This document shows, piece after piece, positions 27,101 through 38,912 of a stretch of DNA of 64,000 bases. Source of the stretch: Psettodes erumei (Eukaryota > Chordata > Actinopteri > Pleuronectiformes > Psettodidae); assembly GCA_016785225.1 (NCBI GenBank), contig JAFBJZ010000107.1, positions 2,046,001 through 2,110,000 of the forward strand, written 5' to 3'. Under the pieces are notes generated by a model. That model was not told the DNA's origin. It did not search any database and worked only from the letters and a program-made list of their open reading frames with translations. The position numbers and the translations under genes were made by a program. The stretch's first letter is position 1; each line of letters opens with the position of its first letter.

Positions 27101-29035
27101 TATATGGTTGATACACTGACTTTTTTTTAAAGTCAGCGCTTAACATTGCTCACACACTGAATTTCTAGTAGTTGAGGCTGTGCTGTGTTAAGTTTAACAC
27201 AATGCTGCCCTCTGTTGTTAAACCTGTTGTATTTCACTCATGTTTGAAATGTCTTAAATGTGCATCCACTGTTCTCCCCCATCGTCATAAGGCATTCCTG
27301 TGATTTATTCGTTACCATGCAGGACCAACACCAGTTTCAGTCATTTTGGGACATGAACTTGAATTCACTGTACTCACCCCCTCTCCCAGGCCCATCAGAT
27401 CTTGCAAGATGGAGTCCAGCTCCCTAGTGGGTGAGTCTGGGGTGGAGGAAGCTGCCATGGGAGCTGGAAGATCACTAAAACCCAGAGAGAGGAAAATTAC
27501 GCATCATGTATTGCTCAACTTAACTGTGAACGTAACACATGAAGGAGTACTAATAATCCACATCAACAGAGGCTATACAGAGCATGGCAGATGGTAATGC
27601 TTCACATTCAATTTACAAATCTGCTCTTATGTGAGATTTGTCAAATATTCAAGCAAAACAGCTCCTGCATTAAAGTAAAGGTCAAAGTAAATAATAATAA
27701 GACAATAAGATCTTTGTGTACATTAAGACTGTTTAAATGTAAAATAAGAACCCCGAAATACTGTGCAATGAATTTCAGGCAATTTTCTGTTTCCTCAACA
27801 CAGTTAATACTGGTGATGTGAATAGGGGGTCAGCAGAAGCCTCAATCCTGCAGTTCACCTGTAGACATTCGAGCAGACTTTATCTTTTTCATCCTTGATG
27901 AGTCCAGTGAAGACAGCACCTGACACCTACAGACAACAATCAAAATGTACTAAGTACCAAAATTACAAGTTAATGTGATGATTTGATTCGTTGAAAAAAT
28001 ATTGTTTCTGGTAAGATCCTTAATGCAGATGTAAACTTGTCAATTGGTTGGTTGAGATTAAATTTGAAAGGTGGTTATGGTACAAGATAAACTTATATTT
28101 CTGTTGTCCTTACCTCTCCATTAGCTGCATTACTCCTCTGGTTTTCACTGACGCTCTGAGAAGCTGCTGAATTCAAGGCGAGCTCTTCCAGCAGCAAATC
28201 TGTGGTAGGATATAAGCCGTAAGTCTTCTGAACTACACATGCAGACGTGCATGAATACACTGTGCAATGTTCATACCACCACTAAGACACAAACATGATG
28301 TGCTTGATGTACAGATAAAGGAAACACACGCATGCAGATGAGGTTGCTTCATGCAACTCAGCTTCCTCAGGAAATGATGTTAAAACACAGCAGGAGTGAA
28401 ATAACTCTTGTATCACAAGATTCAAGACTGGACTGAACTCCCTGCACCACACACCCTTAAGATAATTTAATCAAGACAATATTTGTATGAAGAATTCATT
28501 TTATAGTGAAGTAGACATTATGGCTGTTGCAAAAATGATTAGCATGTAGTACATTTGTCTTTGAAAGTCCAAGCGGGGTCTTCTGTTACTTTTATATAAT
28601 AGTGACATTAAGACAAGTTGTTTTTATTTCTTGCAAGACAGAAATTGTCATTTTAGTTGAGCTTTAACTTGATCTGATATATCTCATTTAAATTGTGTAA
28701 CCTTTATTTGTACGATGATAATCTGTTGAGATCTGGACTCTTTTTTTCACAAAGCAAAAAAGGAAGAAGGTGTAGAGAACAGTGTTAAGAACTGATTAAA
28801 TATTCATTGTATTACTTCACAAACAGTCTGCATCACTGAGTACAGCAAATACTGCTCTTAGACTGTACTGTATTAGACACAGTACATGGCACTTTTTCTT
28901 TCTTTCACTTCTGTTTTCCAAATCAGTTGTACATCATAGCATAAATAACACTGACTGTCCACTGATCAGCTTGAGCATGATCAACAGTGTAAAAACGCAG
29001 AGTGATTTGAAAATTGTCTTACCGAGCTCATCCAT
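24163..29035 (-). CDS. lpxn: Leupaxin, paxillin-family LIM adaptor
   Basis: Nine coding exons: 29035-29023, 28199-28114, 27926-27859, 27474-27378, 27059-26808, 26668-26495, 25920-25839, 25731-25583, 24429-24163. All junctions keep frame and total 395 residues, against 386 in human leupaxin. Leupaxin is a cytoplasmic focal-adhesion scaffold that binds FAK/PYK2-type kinases and can act in the nucleus. The N-terminus shows LD motif 1 (MDELDLLLEELALNS), then RELDSILQDLMGLG and a last one at IDDLLGGLSSDLEKIG. Four LIM zinc-finger domains follow, starting GHCSSCNKCIVGK and ending CSACFDKLFV, with Cys/His ligands such as WHPEHFVC, WHPEHFFC, WHQECFVC and FHPEHFVC. The phrase NVYSDL shortly before the second LD motif matches the leupaxin-specific linker, which favours lpxn over paxillin or Hic-5; the short N-terminal half agrees. 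The gene is divergent from scyl3, with about 1.5 kb between start codons. Confidence 0.93.
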
Positions 29036-30548
29036 GTTGTTTCCTGCTTTAACTGCAGTGTGACTTTGTGTATGCGTGTGTGTCTTCCTTTCTCTTTTCT
29101 TTCTTTTTCTCTTTTTTTCCGCCGCTGGTTAGTTACTAAGGTAACCAAGCCTAATTTCACATCTGATCAGAACCGTCACTTCCTCTGGTTTGTGTTTCTT
29201 GGTTGCTGAATCAAACCACATCCAGATTTAATATGAGATGTTGCTCTTTCATGGAAAAGAGGAAACTAAGAACAATTTCTTAACAGTTGTGAGATCCCCT
29301 CTGTTGCTCATTTTTGCACCTGTTGCGTTTCTCTTGATAGTACTGTAAAGTCTTGACCTTGCTCAGCAAAGTGCCTTTGAGATAACGTGTTGTTATTTAT
29401 ACAAATAACATTAATATGACTCAACCTGAACTTTCATTTTGGAGGATTTAGGCCTTCTTATTGAGTTACTGTCAAAGTCACAGATGCTCAAAAATGTCGA
29501 AGCCATTGACTGAGACTCTGGAGCTGAGCAGAGACGTCTGGAAAATCTGCATCAGTCAGTGTCTTGGAAAGATTAGAGTTTTCTAATGTACATTTTATAT
29601 GTTTTAGGTGTTTTACTTTGAGCTATGAAGGTGCTACACTTAAAGCGTAGCGACTAAAAGTCGTTTTCCTTCACATCCTTGTATTAATTCTATTAATCTG
29701 TGTTGTAAGATTATGGGGGGTGGGGGCCTTGAGGTTAGGTCTCCCTCCTTCGCAATTTATTGCTGTCAATTATACACACATTCGGGACAATAGCCTCACA
29801 TTTTCTAACGCCAAGGCATCCCAGACTTTCAATTTTCACGTTTGACACTGCACGGCAGTCACCTCTTCGCGCACACGCCTGCGTTTTCTCGCACCACTTC
29901 AGTTGCAACCATTAGCTTTCAGAGCAGGGATATGTATGGATTTATAAATTGAATTTAAAACGCACAAAAAAACAATTACTGTCGATTATCTGGTTGGGTT
30001 GTATAAGGTTTTTTTTTCTTATTTCTTCCTAAATCTGTGAGCGAATCGGCCTCAGTGTCGTATTTCTAACATTTCCAAAAGTAGTAATGTCCCCTGCTGA
30101 GTGGTATCGTCCTTTACCGGAAACGTCCGTGTTTACAGAACAGCTTTTGCTGTTAGCGTCGCTGCTTTGACAAGCGGTTCCCTGGAATTAATTTGCGCAT
30201 TTAAACGGTTAACAGTTCGATAATTTTGTAATACAAAAAAACAGTTTGTATAATTTTGTGGCACGCTGCAATTAGAATGGTTGTTTGGATGCGGAAGGGC
30301 ATAGCAATGACCAGCTGGCTAACGTAGCGCCGAGGTTAGCCAGCCAGGCGTCTAAACACCAGCTGCAGCTAACTTGCTGTCCTACGGCGGCACATCCAGT
30401 CCAGTCAAACAGGTATTCACCAACAAAACGAGCGCGTATATCTACGTCTTTGGCGACTGACAACCTCGCACGGCGACATAGCACTGTTGGCTTTTGTATT
30501 TGACCGACCCCCCTAATCTGTCCGACAGGTCCAAGCAGGAGCGCGGAC
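29036..30548. other. Divergent intergenic/promoter interval between lpxn and scyl3
   Basis: About 1.5 kb separates the two start codons. The scyl3-proximal part (about 30080-30550) is richer in CpG than its surroundings, and no TATA box is obvious. A TCCGACAG acceptor-like site at about 30529 may mark a scyl3 5' UTR exon. Confidence 0.45.
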
Positions 30549-33500
30549 ATGGGTGCGGAGAGCAGCACCGTGCGGAGCTGCACCCTGGAGGAGCCGCTCC
30601 TCACCCTGCCCTCTGGACTCACCATGTACTCGGCGCTGCTGCAGGATGGAAAGCCCGCTTCGGTCTTTGTGCACAAGCGGGGCAATGAGGACAAAGTCAA
30701 CAAAGCTGCCAAGGTAAACACTGAAGCCTCGCCTTGGAACCATATCACACTGGCACATTATTTTAGAAAGGAACATCCTAACGTGAGGTTGGAAACAAAA
30801 CACTCGAGCTCTTCTTCCAACCAGCTGCTCCTCCTAAAACACACTGCAAGTCCATCATTCATGAAACGTGTGTGAATGATGCCATGTAGTCGATGATGGC
30901 ATATTGGCTAAATGGTCTGGGCTATAGTGTGTGCAGAGAGCCATTTGCAAGCAGCATTATGAAATGAATATTTACTTCCTCACACAAATAAGGTACTCCA
31001 CGTTGTCATAGCAACAAAGTCACCAAAAGGTCTTTAAGCCTTCCACTGATGACAGTCTGAATTTGATTTAAGTCACTAATGAGTGATTTGCCACTGACTC
31101 TGTGTAATTGGTTCCTGCTCTTGAATCTTCCACCTGCTGTGTGACGTTGGCTTCTTAAGATGGGGAAATAGAGAAATACTTTTGTTTCCCGCAGCACCTG
31201 AAGACCCTGAGGCACCCCTGTCTGCTGCGCTTCCTGTCCTGCTCGGTGCAGGATGGCGGCATCCACCTTGTGACAGAGCGTGTGCAGCCCCTGGAGCTGC
31301 TGCTGGACAGCCTCTCCCCGGAGGAGATCTGCGCGGGCATCTACGACCTCCTGCAGGCCCTGGTCTTTCTGCACGAGAGGGTGAGCGCAAAAGGGTCGTG
31401 AAGGAGTTGGCCTGGGTGCGGGTAGACCTAGCGGGAACATTTGAACACATGTGAAGAATGAGAGAGAGAAACAAGTTGACTTGAAGATAAAGGTGCTCAG
31501 AGTGACTACTGGGGTTTGCTGTTTAGAGGTTCTGGTCGTACGCCATTTAGCTCGGCTCCTGACCCGTGGTCCTCTCCCACCAGGGCAAATCAAGCCACAA
31601 CAACGTCTGCATTTCATCCGTATACGTGAGTGAAGACGGACAGTGGAAACTGGGAGGGATGGAGACTGTCTGCAAGTTCTCTGAAGCAACTCCAGAGGTA
31701 AGAGGCAGAATTGAACCAAATGCTTTACTTTATAATCTGCCCGCCCCTGAAGTTTTCCCTTTTGGCAGACCAGTCTCATGTTTTGTTTTTTTCCTCCTCA
31801 GTTCCTCACAAACATTCAGAATGTGAGAGAGGCCAGCTGCGTTCCTCCAGAAGAGCAGGTGAGCAGATTAAAGGTTCACAGTGGAAAGACAGAAACACTT
31901 CCCCTTTGTGTACAAGCGTTCAAGAAACATGTCGTTGACAGGCTGAGGGCTTTAAAATGCTCCCAGATAAGCACGCTCACTCTCGGGACTGTTTCTCCTT
32001 TGGAATGATGGTGGAGACCCTCGTCCCCCTCCTGAATGGCTACGGTGAGCAGTGACGACCCACGAGCCTCGCCTCGCATCTTGTGGCGGTTTCCCTGCAC
32101 ATACCTCTCACACTGGTCCGCCCCTCTCTTTGGTTCCAGTGTCGCAGGACCTGTCTGAGAGTCTGACGAAGACGCTGCAGGCGGGCCTGCTGAACCCTGA
32201 CCCCCTGTCCCGACCGCCGCTCAGCTCGCTGCTGACTCACGACTTCTTCAGGTGTGCGCGGTCGCGTTTGCTGTCGTCGTCACCGGCGCACGCTGAAAGC
32301 GATTTTGTTTTCACACACAAGTTGTTTTCTGTCACTAGGAATGACTTTCTGGAGGTGATGAATTTCCTGAAGAGCCTGACCTTGAAGACGGAGGAAGAAA
32401 AGAATGAATTCTTTAAGTGAGAAATGACGCGCTTGTCTCTGTTTTACTCCAGTGGCCTCACCGGTTGTTTGTGCCTTTTTGTTCGCGCAAGACACAGTCT
32501 CGCACATGTGTCGTTTATTGTTTACCGAGGCAGTCAAAACATTTCGACTTTTAGTTACACACAATTTTCTCAGAACGTTATTGTTTTAGTGTGATAACCA
32601 GGAGTGAGGAGTTGACTTAACATGCTGGTTGTGTGTTTGTGTAGGTTTCTTCTCGACCGAGTCCAGAGTCTCCCCGAAGAGCTGACGGCGTCGCGTCTCG
32701 TGCCCAAACTCCTCAACTCTCTCGTTTTCGCAGAACCCATGGCCGTCAAAAGCTTCCTGCCTCATCTTCTAAGGCCAAAGAAGGGTAAGATGGCATTTGG
32801 CCAGGCTCATTCTCTTGCTGCTAAGAATGACTCAGCTCCTCTAACCATCAAAGAGAGATAAGGCCGCTGTTGCCGCCCGGTTGCGTGGAAGCGGATGCGG
32901 CTCACGCTTCCCCCTCTTCATTTCGTCTGTGTCGGCTAGATTCCGGCTCCGGAGGTAGCAGTGAAGAGTGCCTGCTGTCTGTGGCCCTGTACCGTAAACA
33001 CGTGACTCCTCAGCTGCTCAAGCTCTACAAGGTCAACGAGGAGCACGTGCGGATCGTGCTGCTGGCCCACATCCACATCTACGCCGAGTTCTTCTCCCAC
33101 GACGAGCTCAAAAACCACATCCTGCCTCAGGTGGAGTGTTGACGCGTCGACCGTGATTTTGAAATCCGACGCTTGGCTTAAATTCAAAGAAATAGTTGGG
33201 CGGTGTCTGGAACTAGGACGTTGGCAGCAGATCCTTTGGGTCCTGTGGGTTGCAGGGTTGATCCTGGGTTGCTCCTGCGCACCCCCACAGGCGATCGATG
33301 GGAGTGGGATGTTCTTCGAGCCGTTTCTCAGCAGTTTTTACAGTGCGGTGCGGCGCATTGACCTGCCGCACATCCAGATGCTGTCAGGACCCGAGGCGTT
33401 CACGTCACCCGTCAGCGCTACGTGCCGTGGCTTATCGGTGTAAACTTCGACATGTTGTTCCCTTCCAGTCCCGTAAAGTTATTGTTTGTTTGTTTGTTTG

Positions 33501-35479
33501 TTTGGCCCTGGCTGCAGATTTTGTTGGGAATGAGAGACACCAATGACTCGCTGGTCGCCATGACGCTGCAGAGCCTGGCGGTGCTGGTGCCCTTGCTCGG
33601 AGCCCAAGTGGTGGTTGGAGGAGAGAGGACCAAGGTCTTTAAACGCACCACACCCAACTTCACCAAGTCTACAGAGGTCACCCCTGAAAGTAAGCAACAC
33701 GGGCTCGCCCCCGTTTTCACAGCAGCTGCGCGTAAATGCGCCGCGCTTCATCCCCACAGACACGCTGCGTCAGAGTTGTGCGGTGCCGTGCCACACTTTG
33801 TTGCCGCTCTTCCAAAAACTCTGCTGTTGTTTCACATATTGAAGTGTGGGGCCACGTGCTTTGTTTTAAAAGGCAGCGGTTGAAGTGGAACCCGTTCATG
33901 TTCCCCGCCCGCGGTTTTCCCAGCCGGTCCAGGAATTCCAGTTGGTCGAACAGTCGACAGACAACATGTCTCTCTAGCACGAGCTCTATGATCCTCTTCA
34001 AAACAGTAGATTAAGAAAGGTTGGCAACCACTGAACAAATAATCTGAGAATTTATAACAATGATGTTGTGATCGAAGCACTGTTTTCCATCTTAAAATCA
34101 CCCAGTAACTGGTCAAACTCATCTCCCTGACTGCAGGATCAACATCAACTCCGGACATACTTTAACTTTTTTTTTTTTTTTTTTTTTTAATTCCTCTTTT
34201 AGCTTCACCCGTCCATATCGTTGGAGGTTCCCACCCTCAGTTGGCCCAGCCCTCCAAAGTCTTGAATCTGTTCCCCAGACCTACAGGGACTGAAGGCCTG
34301 GTCCTGGGTAATATGGGTGGTTTAGTGGGGAGCAGGGAGACTCCGAGAAGTTACCCCCCGGCACCAAAATCAGGTACGTCGCCGCCCTTCATCGCTGTTC
34401 ATTTGAAGTTAACCCTTTTGACCTTCTCGTGCCTGAAGCTCAGTCGTTTTCTTCCGCTTCTGCTGCGTGTTTCAGACGTGAGCATGCAGATGTCTCTACC
34501 TCTGAACAGCCTTCATCACGAGGGTGAGATGGAGCCGCTGTCGTACAGCCCAGAGCAGCGGGACGCCCTGCAAGGCCCGGTGGAAGACTGGCCCGACTGG
34601 GGCGACCCTGAGGAGAGGGAGAGCAGAGACGGACAGTCCGTCCAGATCCACATTCAGGCCTCTGAGACAGTCAACACAGTCAGCGATAGACGGCCACTCT
34701 CCCGCCAGAGCGTGGAAGAGCCGTGGGACGACTTGGAGGATGCCGAGCCGCCCTCCGATCTCTCCCCGACCGCTAATGTATCAGACCCGGTTATACTTGC
34801 ACCGCCCAGAGGGGGCGGGGCCACATCATCTGTAAAACGTGCTGCTGAAACGCTGAGACCGGCGTCCTCCCGACCTCTCAAGCTGACCTCACCGCTGCGA
34901 CAATCCACACAGAGCGAGCTCACTTCCACGTGGGACATTGGCTGGGCCCAAGAGGAAAGGGACGGCCCGTTCAGCCCCAAACCCAAAGCTGCGGCGACAC
35001 AAAGGAACGGCAGGATCGGCGGTTTGGGAGAGGAGTTCACAATTAAGGTGAAGAAGAAGGTCGAGCAAGACCCCGAGCTGGACTTGTTTGCCGACATGGT
35101 GCCGGACATCAAGCTGTCCTCCCCAGCTCTGCTGCCGCTGGAGGACAGCAGCACGAGTGACGCCGGACTGTCCTCGGCGTCGTCGGAGAACACCGGCTCC
35201 CTGCAGGTGGACGCATCCATCGACACCGTAACGCTCACTGCCAAGTTCGCGGCTGCCAACCTGACGGAGGTGAGTGCGCGCGGCAGAAGTCGGAAAACTA
35301 TCGCGAATCCGAAACCATTATCCAGCCAACCTTATTACGTCACCGGTCGTCTTGCGACCCCTTGTGGAGAAGCACCGCGCTGAATAGATATTCCTTTAAA
35401 TCAGGAAGAGCAGCCTTGGCATAAGGTGTGGCGACTGACTGGATAACCACAGTGATTACAACGAACCACGATTGCTGTG

Positions 35480-35511
<32 letters not shown>

Positions 35512-35695
35512 TTAAAAAGGTCCTGTCAGTGGCATCCATTAGAGAATTTCTTTCCACTTACAAACTTACCTCCCACTCCCTGATGATTATTCTTAATTTA
35601 CATGCATTTTTTTTTTCATTTTGCTCTGAAAGATGGAAACGGATGGCTGGGGTGATGAAGATTACCTGAACTGGGAGGACGAGAGCGCCTGGTGA
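30549..35695 (+). CDS. scyl3: SCYL3 / PACE-1 pseudokinase
   Basis: Thirteen coding exons: 30549-30713, 31195-31380, 31584-31697, 31802-31858, 31942-32044, 32140-32251, 32339-32416, 32645-32784, 32940-33130, 33518-33689, 34203-34373, 34476-35269, 35633-35695; 781 residues, human about 742. SCYL3 is a SCY1-like pseudokinase that binds the ezrin C-terminus and localises to Golgi/lamellipodial membranes. The N-terminus MGAESS fits the MGxxxS N-myristoylation rule, as in human. Residues about 1-250 form a kinase-like fold, but the HRD triad is replaced by SHNN and DFG by GGME, so it should be catalytically dead. A HEAT-repeat region follows (KSFLPHLL, RIVLLAHIHIYAEFF, VVVGGERTKVFKRT). A long low-complexity acidic region in exon 12 contains EDWPDWGDPEE and LGEEFTIKVKKK, and the protein ends LNWEDESAW, the conserved C-terminal motif. 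It is head-to-head with lpxn and tail-to-tail with firrm. Confidence 0.95.
34167..34188. repeat. Poly(T) tract serving as polypyrimidine tract of scyl3 exon 11
   Basis: A 22-nt T run ends 14 nt before the acceptor of scyl3 exon 34203-34373. Confidence 0.85.
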
Positions 35696-36206
35696 TGACA
35701 ACCGATCCGTCTCGGTTCGCGCGGAGCGGAGGACTCGGCGGCTGGAAAGCGTCACAGCCTGTGGAAATGCCCCTTCGCAGCCAACTGACGGCTGCTCCAG
35801 TTCTCCTCCAACGACCCGGCGCAGTAAGAATAATAACGACGGGGATGGGCCGAGACATTTTATATCTTACTCTCTGGGTTCCCGGACATTTATCATCGGT
35901 ATGTTTGTTAAGATCACGTTTCTCTCGAACTGGAAGGACTGCGCTGTTAAGACTTGGACAAATGAAGCTGCTCTTGTTTGCCAACTGATATGTCGCCTCG
36001 AGAGCATGCAAGGATCTTAATCAGTGGTGAATGTTATCCTTTTTTTTTTTTTTTTCAAAACCTGTTTTAAATGTGCCAATTTTGCTACTGGAATTAAGAT
36101 GGAGACGCGCTTTTTGGCAAGCTATAGTTTGTCCAAAAAAGGTTTTCAGGTTTGATTTACAGAAGGCTTGCACTTTGTGAATGAATGTGGAATCGGAATT
36201 GCGTAA

Positions 36207-36212
36207 TTTATT
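36207..36212 (-). promoter_or_regulatory. firrm polyadenylation signal
   Basis: Minus-strand AATAAA about 325 nt beyond the TAG at 36538, inside the scyl3 3' UTR region. Confidence 0.45.
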
Positions 36213-36235
36213 AGTTGCTTTTTGGTTGCTGGTGA

Positions 36236-36423
36236 ATTAAAGATTTTACTGTATCAAACATGGCCCAGAGACATTTAGAGCTTTGCCCTATCAAGCAGTT
36301 GCTGTGGGTCGGGGCTACTGCCGGTATGTCCCTGGACTTCCAACAGATTAGCCTGGCTCGGTGTGGGTAATCAATACTGAAATTCCCACTGCATCTCCCA
36401 CTGACCTGTTCCATGAAAATAAA
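36236..36423 (+). promoter_or_regulatory. scyl3 polyadenylation signals
   Basis: ATTAAA at 36236-36241 and AATAAA at 36418-36423 lie 541 and 723 nt past the scyl3 stop. Either could end the transcript. Both are downstream of the firrm signal on the other strand, implying overlapping 3' UTRs. Confidence 0.5.
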
Positions 36424-36537
36424 TCAATGCTTTGCATTGCAACAAGTTTAATCAACAGCGACGTAAAAGTTTTAAAAAGTAAAAGGAGAAACTGTTTCCA
36501 GCAGCAGCAACAGGCAGGGTGAATAACGTGGGTACTG

Positions 36538-38881
36538 CTACGTTGTGCGTCTGCCAGCACAGATGTGGGCGATGAGCGTCTGCAGCTCCTGGAGCCTGGG
36601 TTCCAGCCACCGCGGTGGCGGGGGAGCGTCGGCTTTGGCCTCGGTGAGAACCTGAAGAGCTTTTAAAGCGCTCTCAGCCGTCCTGGATGTAGCGGCCGTA
36701 CTCCTCGTCTTCACCGGTTTCCTGTCGGGCCCTCTTCGGGCACGGCTGGGAGAGAGGAAGAGTCGTCTTTTTAGGAATTAAGTCCTCGCTCACACGACAG
36801 GATTTTGGTTTCTACGTCAGATGAGGCCGATGTCTTTGTGGCTGAGCATAAAGTTACTTTCAATGAATAGTTATATTTGCTAAAGATTTCACAATACTAG
36901 AGGGCTCTATTGTGATTGCTCGGTTAAGTTTTTACTGACACATGAAAATATTATGCCTGGGGAAATGGAAACCTCCAGAAGTGGGCTTCCAACCAAGAGA
37001 CAGAAAATATCAACCTCGCTTGTAACCATGATGATCCCACTTCCTTCCTGCTCAGGGACTTAACCACTTTTTTTTAAAAAAAACTTTCCCAGTGTTTCTG
37101 TCCCTCTGTTAGCTCACAAATACAAGTGGAAAAAGGTCAAGAATGCGATGGTGCGTGTTCTGTAGTTGGATCACACAGCCGACAGTGCTCATGTAGCAGG
37201 CCGTGCATCAAGTTCATTTAACGGTGCTACTCACCTCTGAGTCGGCAGCCGCTTCGGCGGCCTGTTTGGTCGAAACCCTGTTGTTTTCCAGCTTCTCGAC
37301 GTGTCGCTCGACCTCTCGCGTCTCCAGCCTGAGCCTCTGCAGCCGCGACTCTGCGTCTTCTTGCGCGTTCACAGTCTGCGACGAAGCGAAAATCTCATCC
37401 AAACGCTTTCGGTTTAAGTTCGGGTGGACGTTCGCGTCGCGGCGTGTTAGCGGCCCTCACCTTGCTAAGATAATTCACCACCTTGGTCTTGGTCTCTTCA
37501 ACGCACAAACTCTGGGAAATGACTTCCTCGTGGTTGGTAACCTTAAACGCCGGAGGGAAGCGTTGAGGTTGCGTTGAGGCGTGAACAGTACGCAGCGCTA
37601 CAGTTGAGACGTTGGGAGACGTACCTCTGCGAAAACGGAGAAGGCCTCCAGGGCGTGCTGGTGGAGCGGCCAGGACGTGTCGGCCAGCAGGACTCCGAAC
37701 AGGCCGCTCAGCCTCGGCAGAATCTGACTCTGTGGGACCCGAAGAGCTTTGTGTGAACGAGCAACTGAGACACATTGCGGTCTTCAGAGGTGAGTCCGTT
37801 CAGAGAAACAAGTGAGGTCACAGGTGAAGTCCTGGTTTCAGTACCTGACTGTCAGGAGGGACAAAGATCTTCCCCAGGGAGGCCAGGAACTCCAAAGCAG
37901 CCAGCAGCAGCTGATCCGCACACTTCTGAGACACCACAGCATCCACGCACACCAGGGCCTGGGAAGCAGAACGGCAAGCGTGTCCTCCATTCTTTATTTG
38001 TTACACGCGAACGTCGAAGACCGGTGGGGAACGTACCTGATGAATGAGCTTGGGTTCCATGCTTTTCACCAATATGGCCGATACGGACAGGAGCAGCCGC
38101 AGAGTGCACTGGAGCACCGGGTGGCTCTGCACCTGGACAGGGACAGGTGGGTGGTAATGGTCTTACATTTACACTACGTGTGTGTGTGTCTGTGTGTTTT
38201 TGTGTTTTCTTGGATGTCACCTGCTCTGAACTCATGCGTGACCAGATCTGTGCGACGAGCCTCGCTGCAGACGCCGCGCGCTGTTCCTCAGGAGACGACT
38301 GCCCTTGAACCACCGCGAGGAGGGACAACAGCACCGCGTTCTGGAGACAGTCGGGACGTACGTTTGTTGGTTTTTTTTGCCTACTTTCCATTTCAGGTTT
38401 CCCCATCCTGCTTCCTTGCATTGTTCCCTTGATTTTTATCATTCTGGCAAATAAATGTCTGGTAGCAGTGGGAGATAAGTGTGAAACACGCTTTTTTTGT
38501 CTTTTCCCAAGAAAGAAAGAAAAAAGGTCAGATCATTAAAAAAAAAAAAAAAATACCCGTGGCAGGTTTTTAAACTGGGAAGACTTAACAAGTTACCGCA
38601 TAAGAATCAAAACACTTAAATTGGCATTTTTTTGTTTTCTATTCACTCACGATTTGCTTCATCTCTCTGCACATTTATCTACCGGCTATTTTTATTGTTG
38701 CGCACCAAAACGTGGAAGCGTATGCCTCATTTCCGGGTGTGTGAAAAGTGACAGCTAACCTGATTTGGATTTTGATCTTTAAACACTGTGTTAGTGTTTG
38801 CGGAAATGCATACTGCAATAAAAACTGTCCACTGTTGACGCTATGTAATTTGTTCACGCTGTTGAGACAAAAAAAAACAAC

Positions 38882-38912
<31 letters not shown>

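Noticed and set aside
33153..33443. Frame between scyl3 exons 9 and 10
   Set aside because: Family alignment runs directly from ILPQ to the next exon's ILLGMRD, so this is intron.
34241..35383. 380-residue open frame on the plus strand
   Set aside because: It reads through the intron between scyl3 exons 11 and 12 and past the exon 12 donor. Only 34241-34373 and 34476-35269 are coding.
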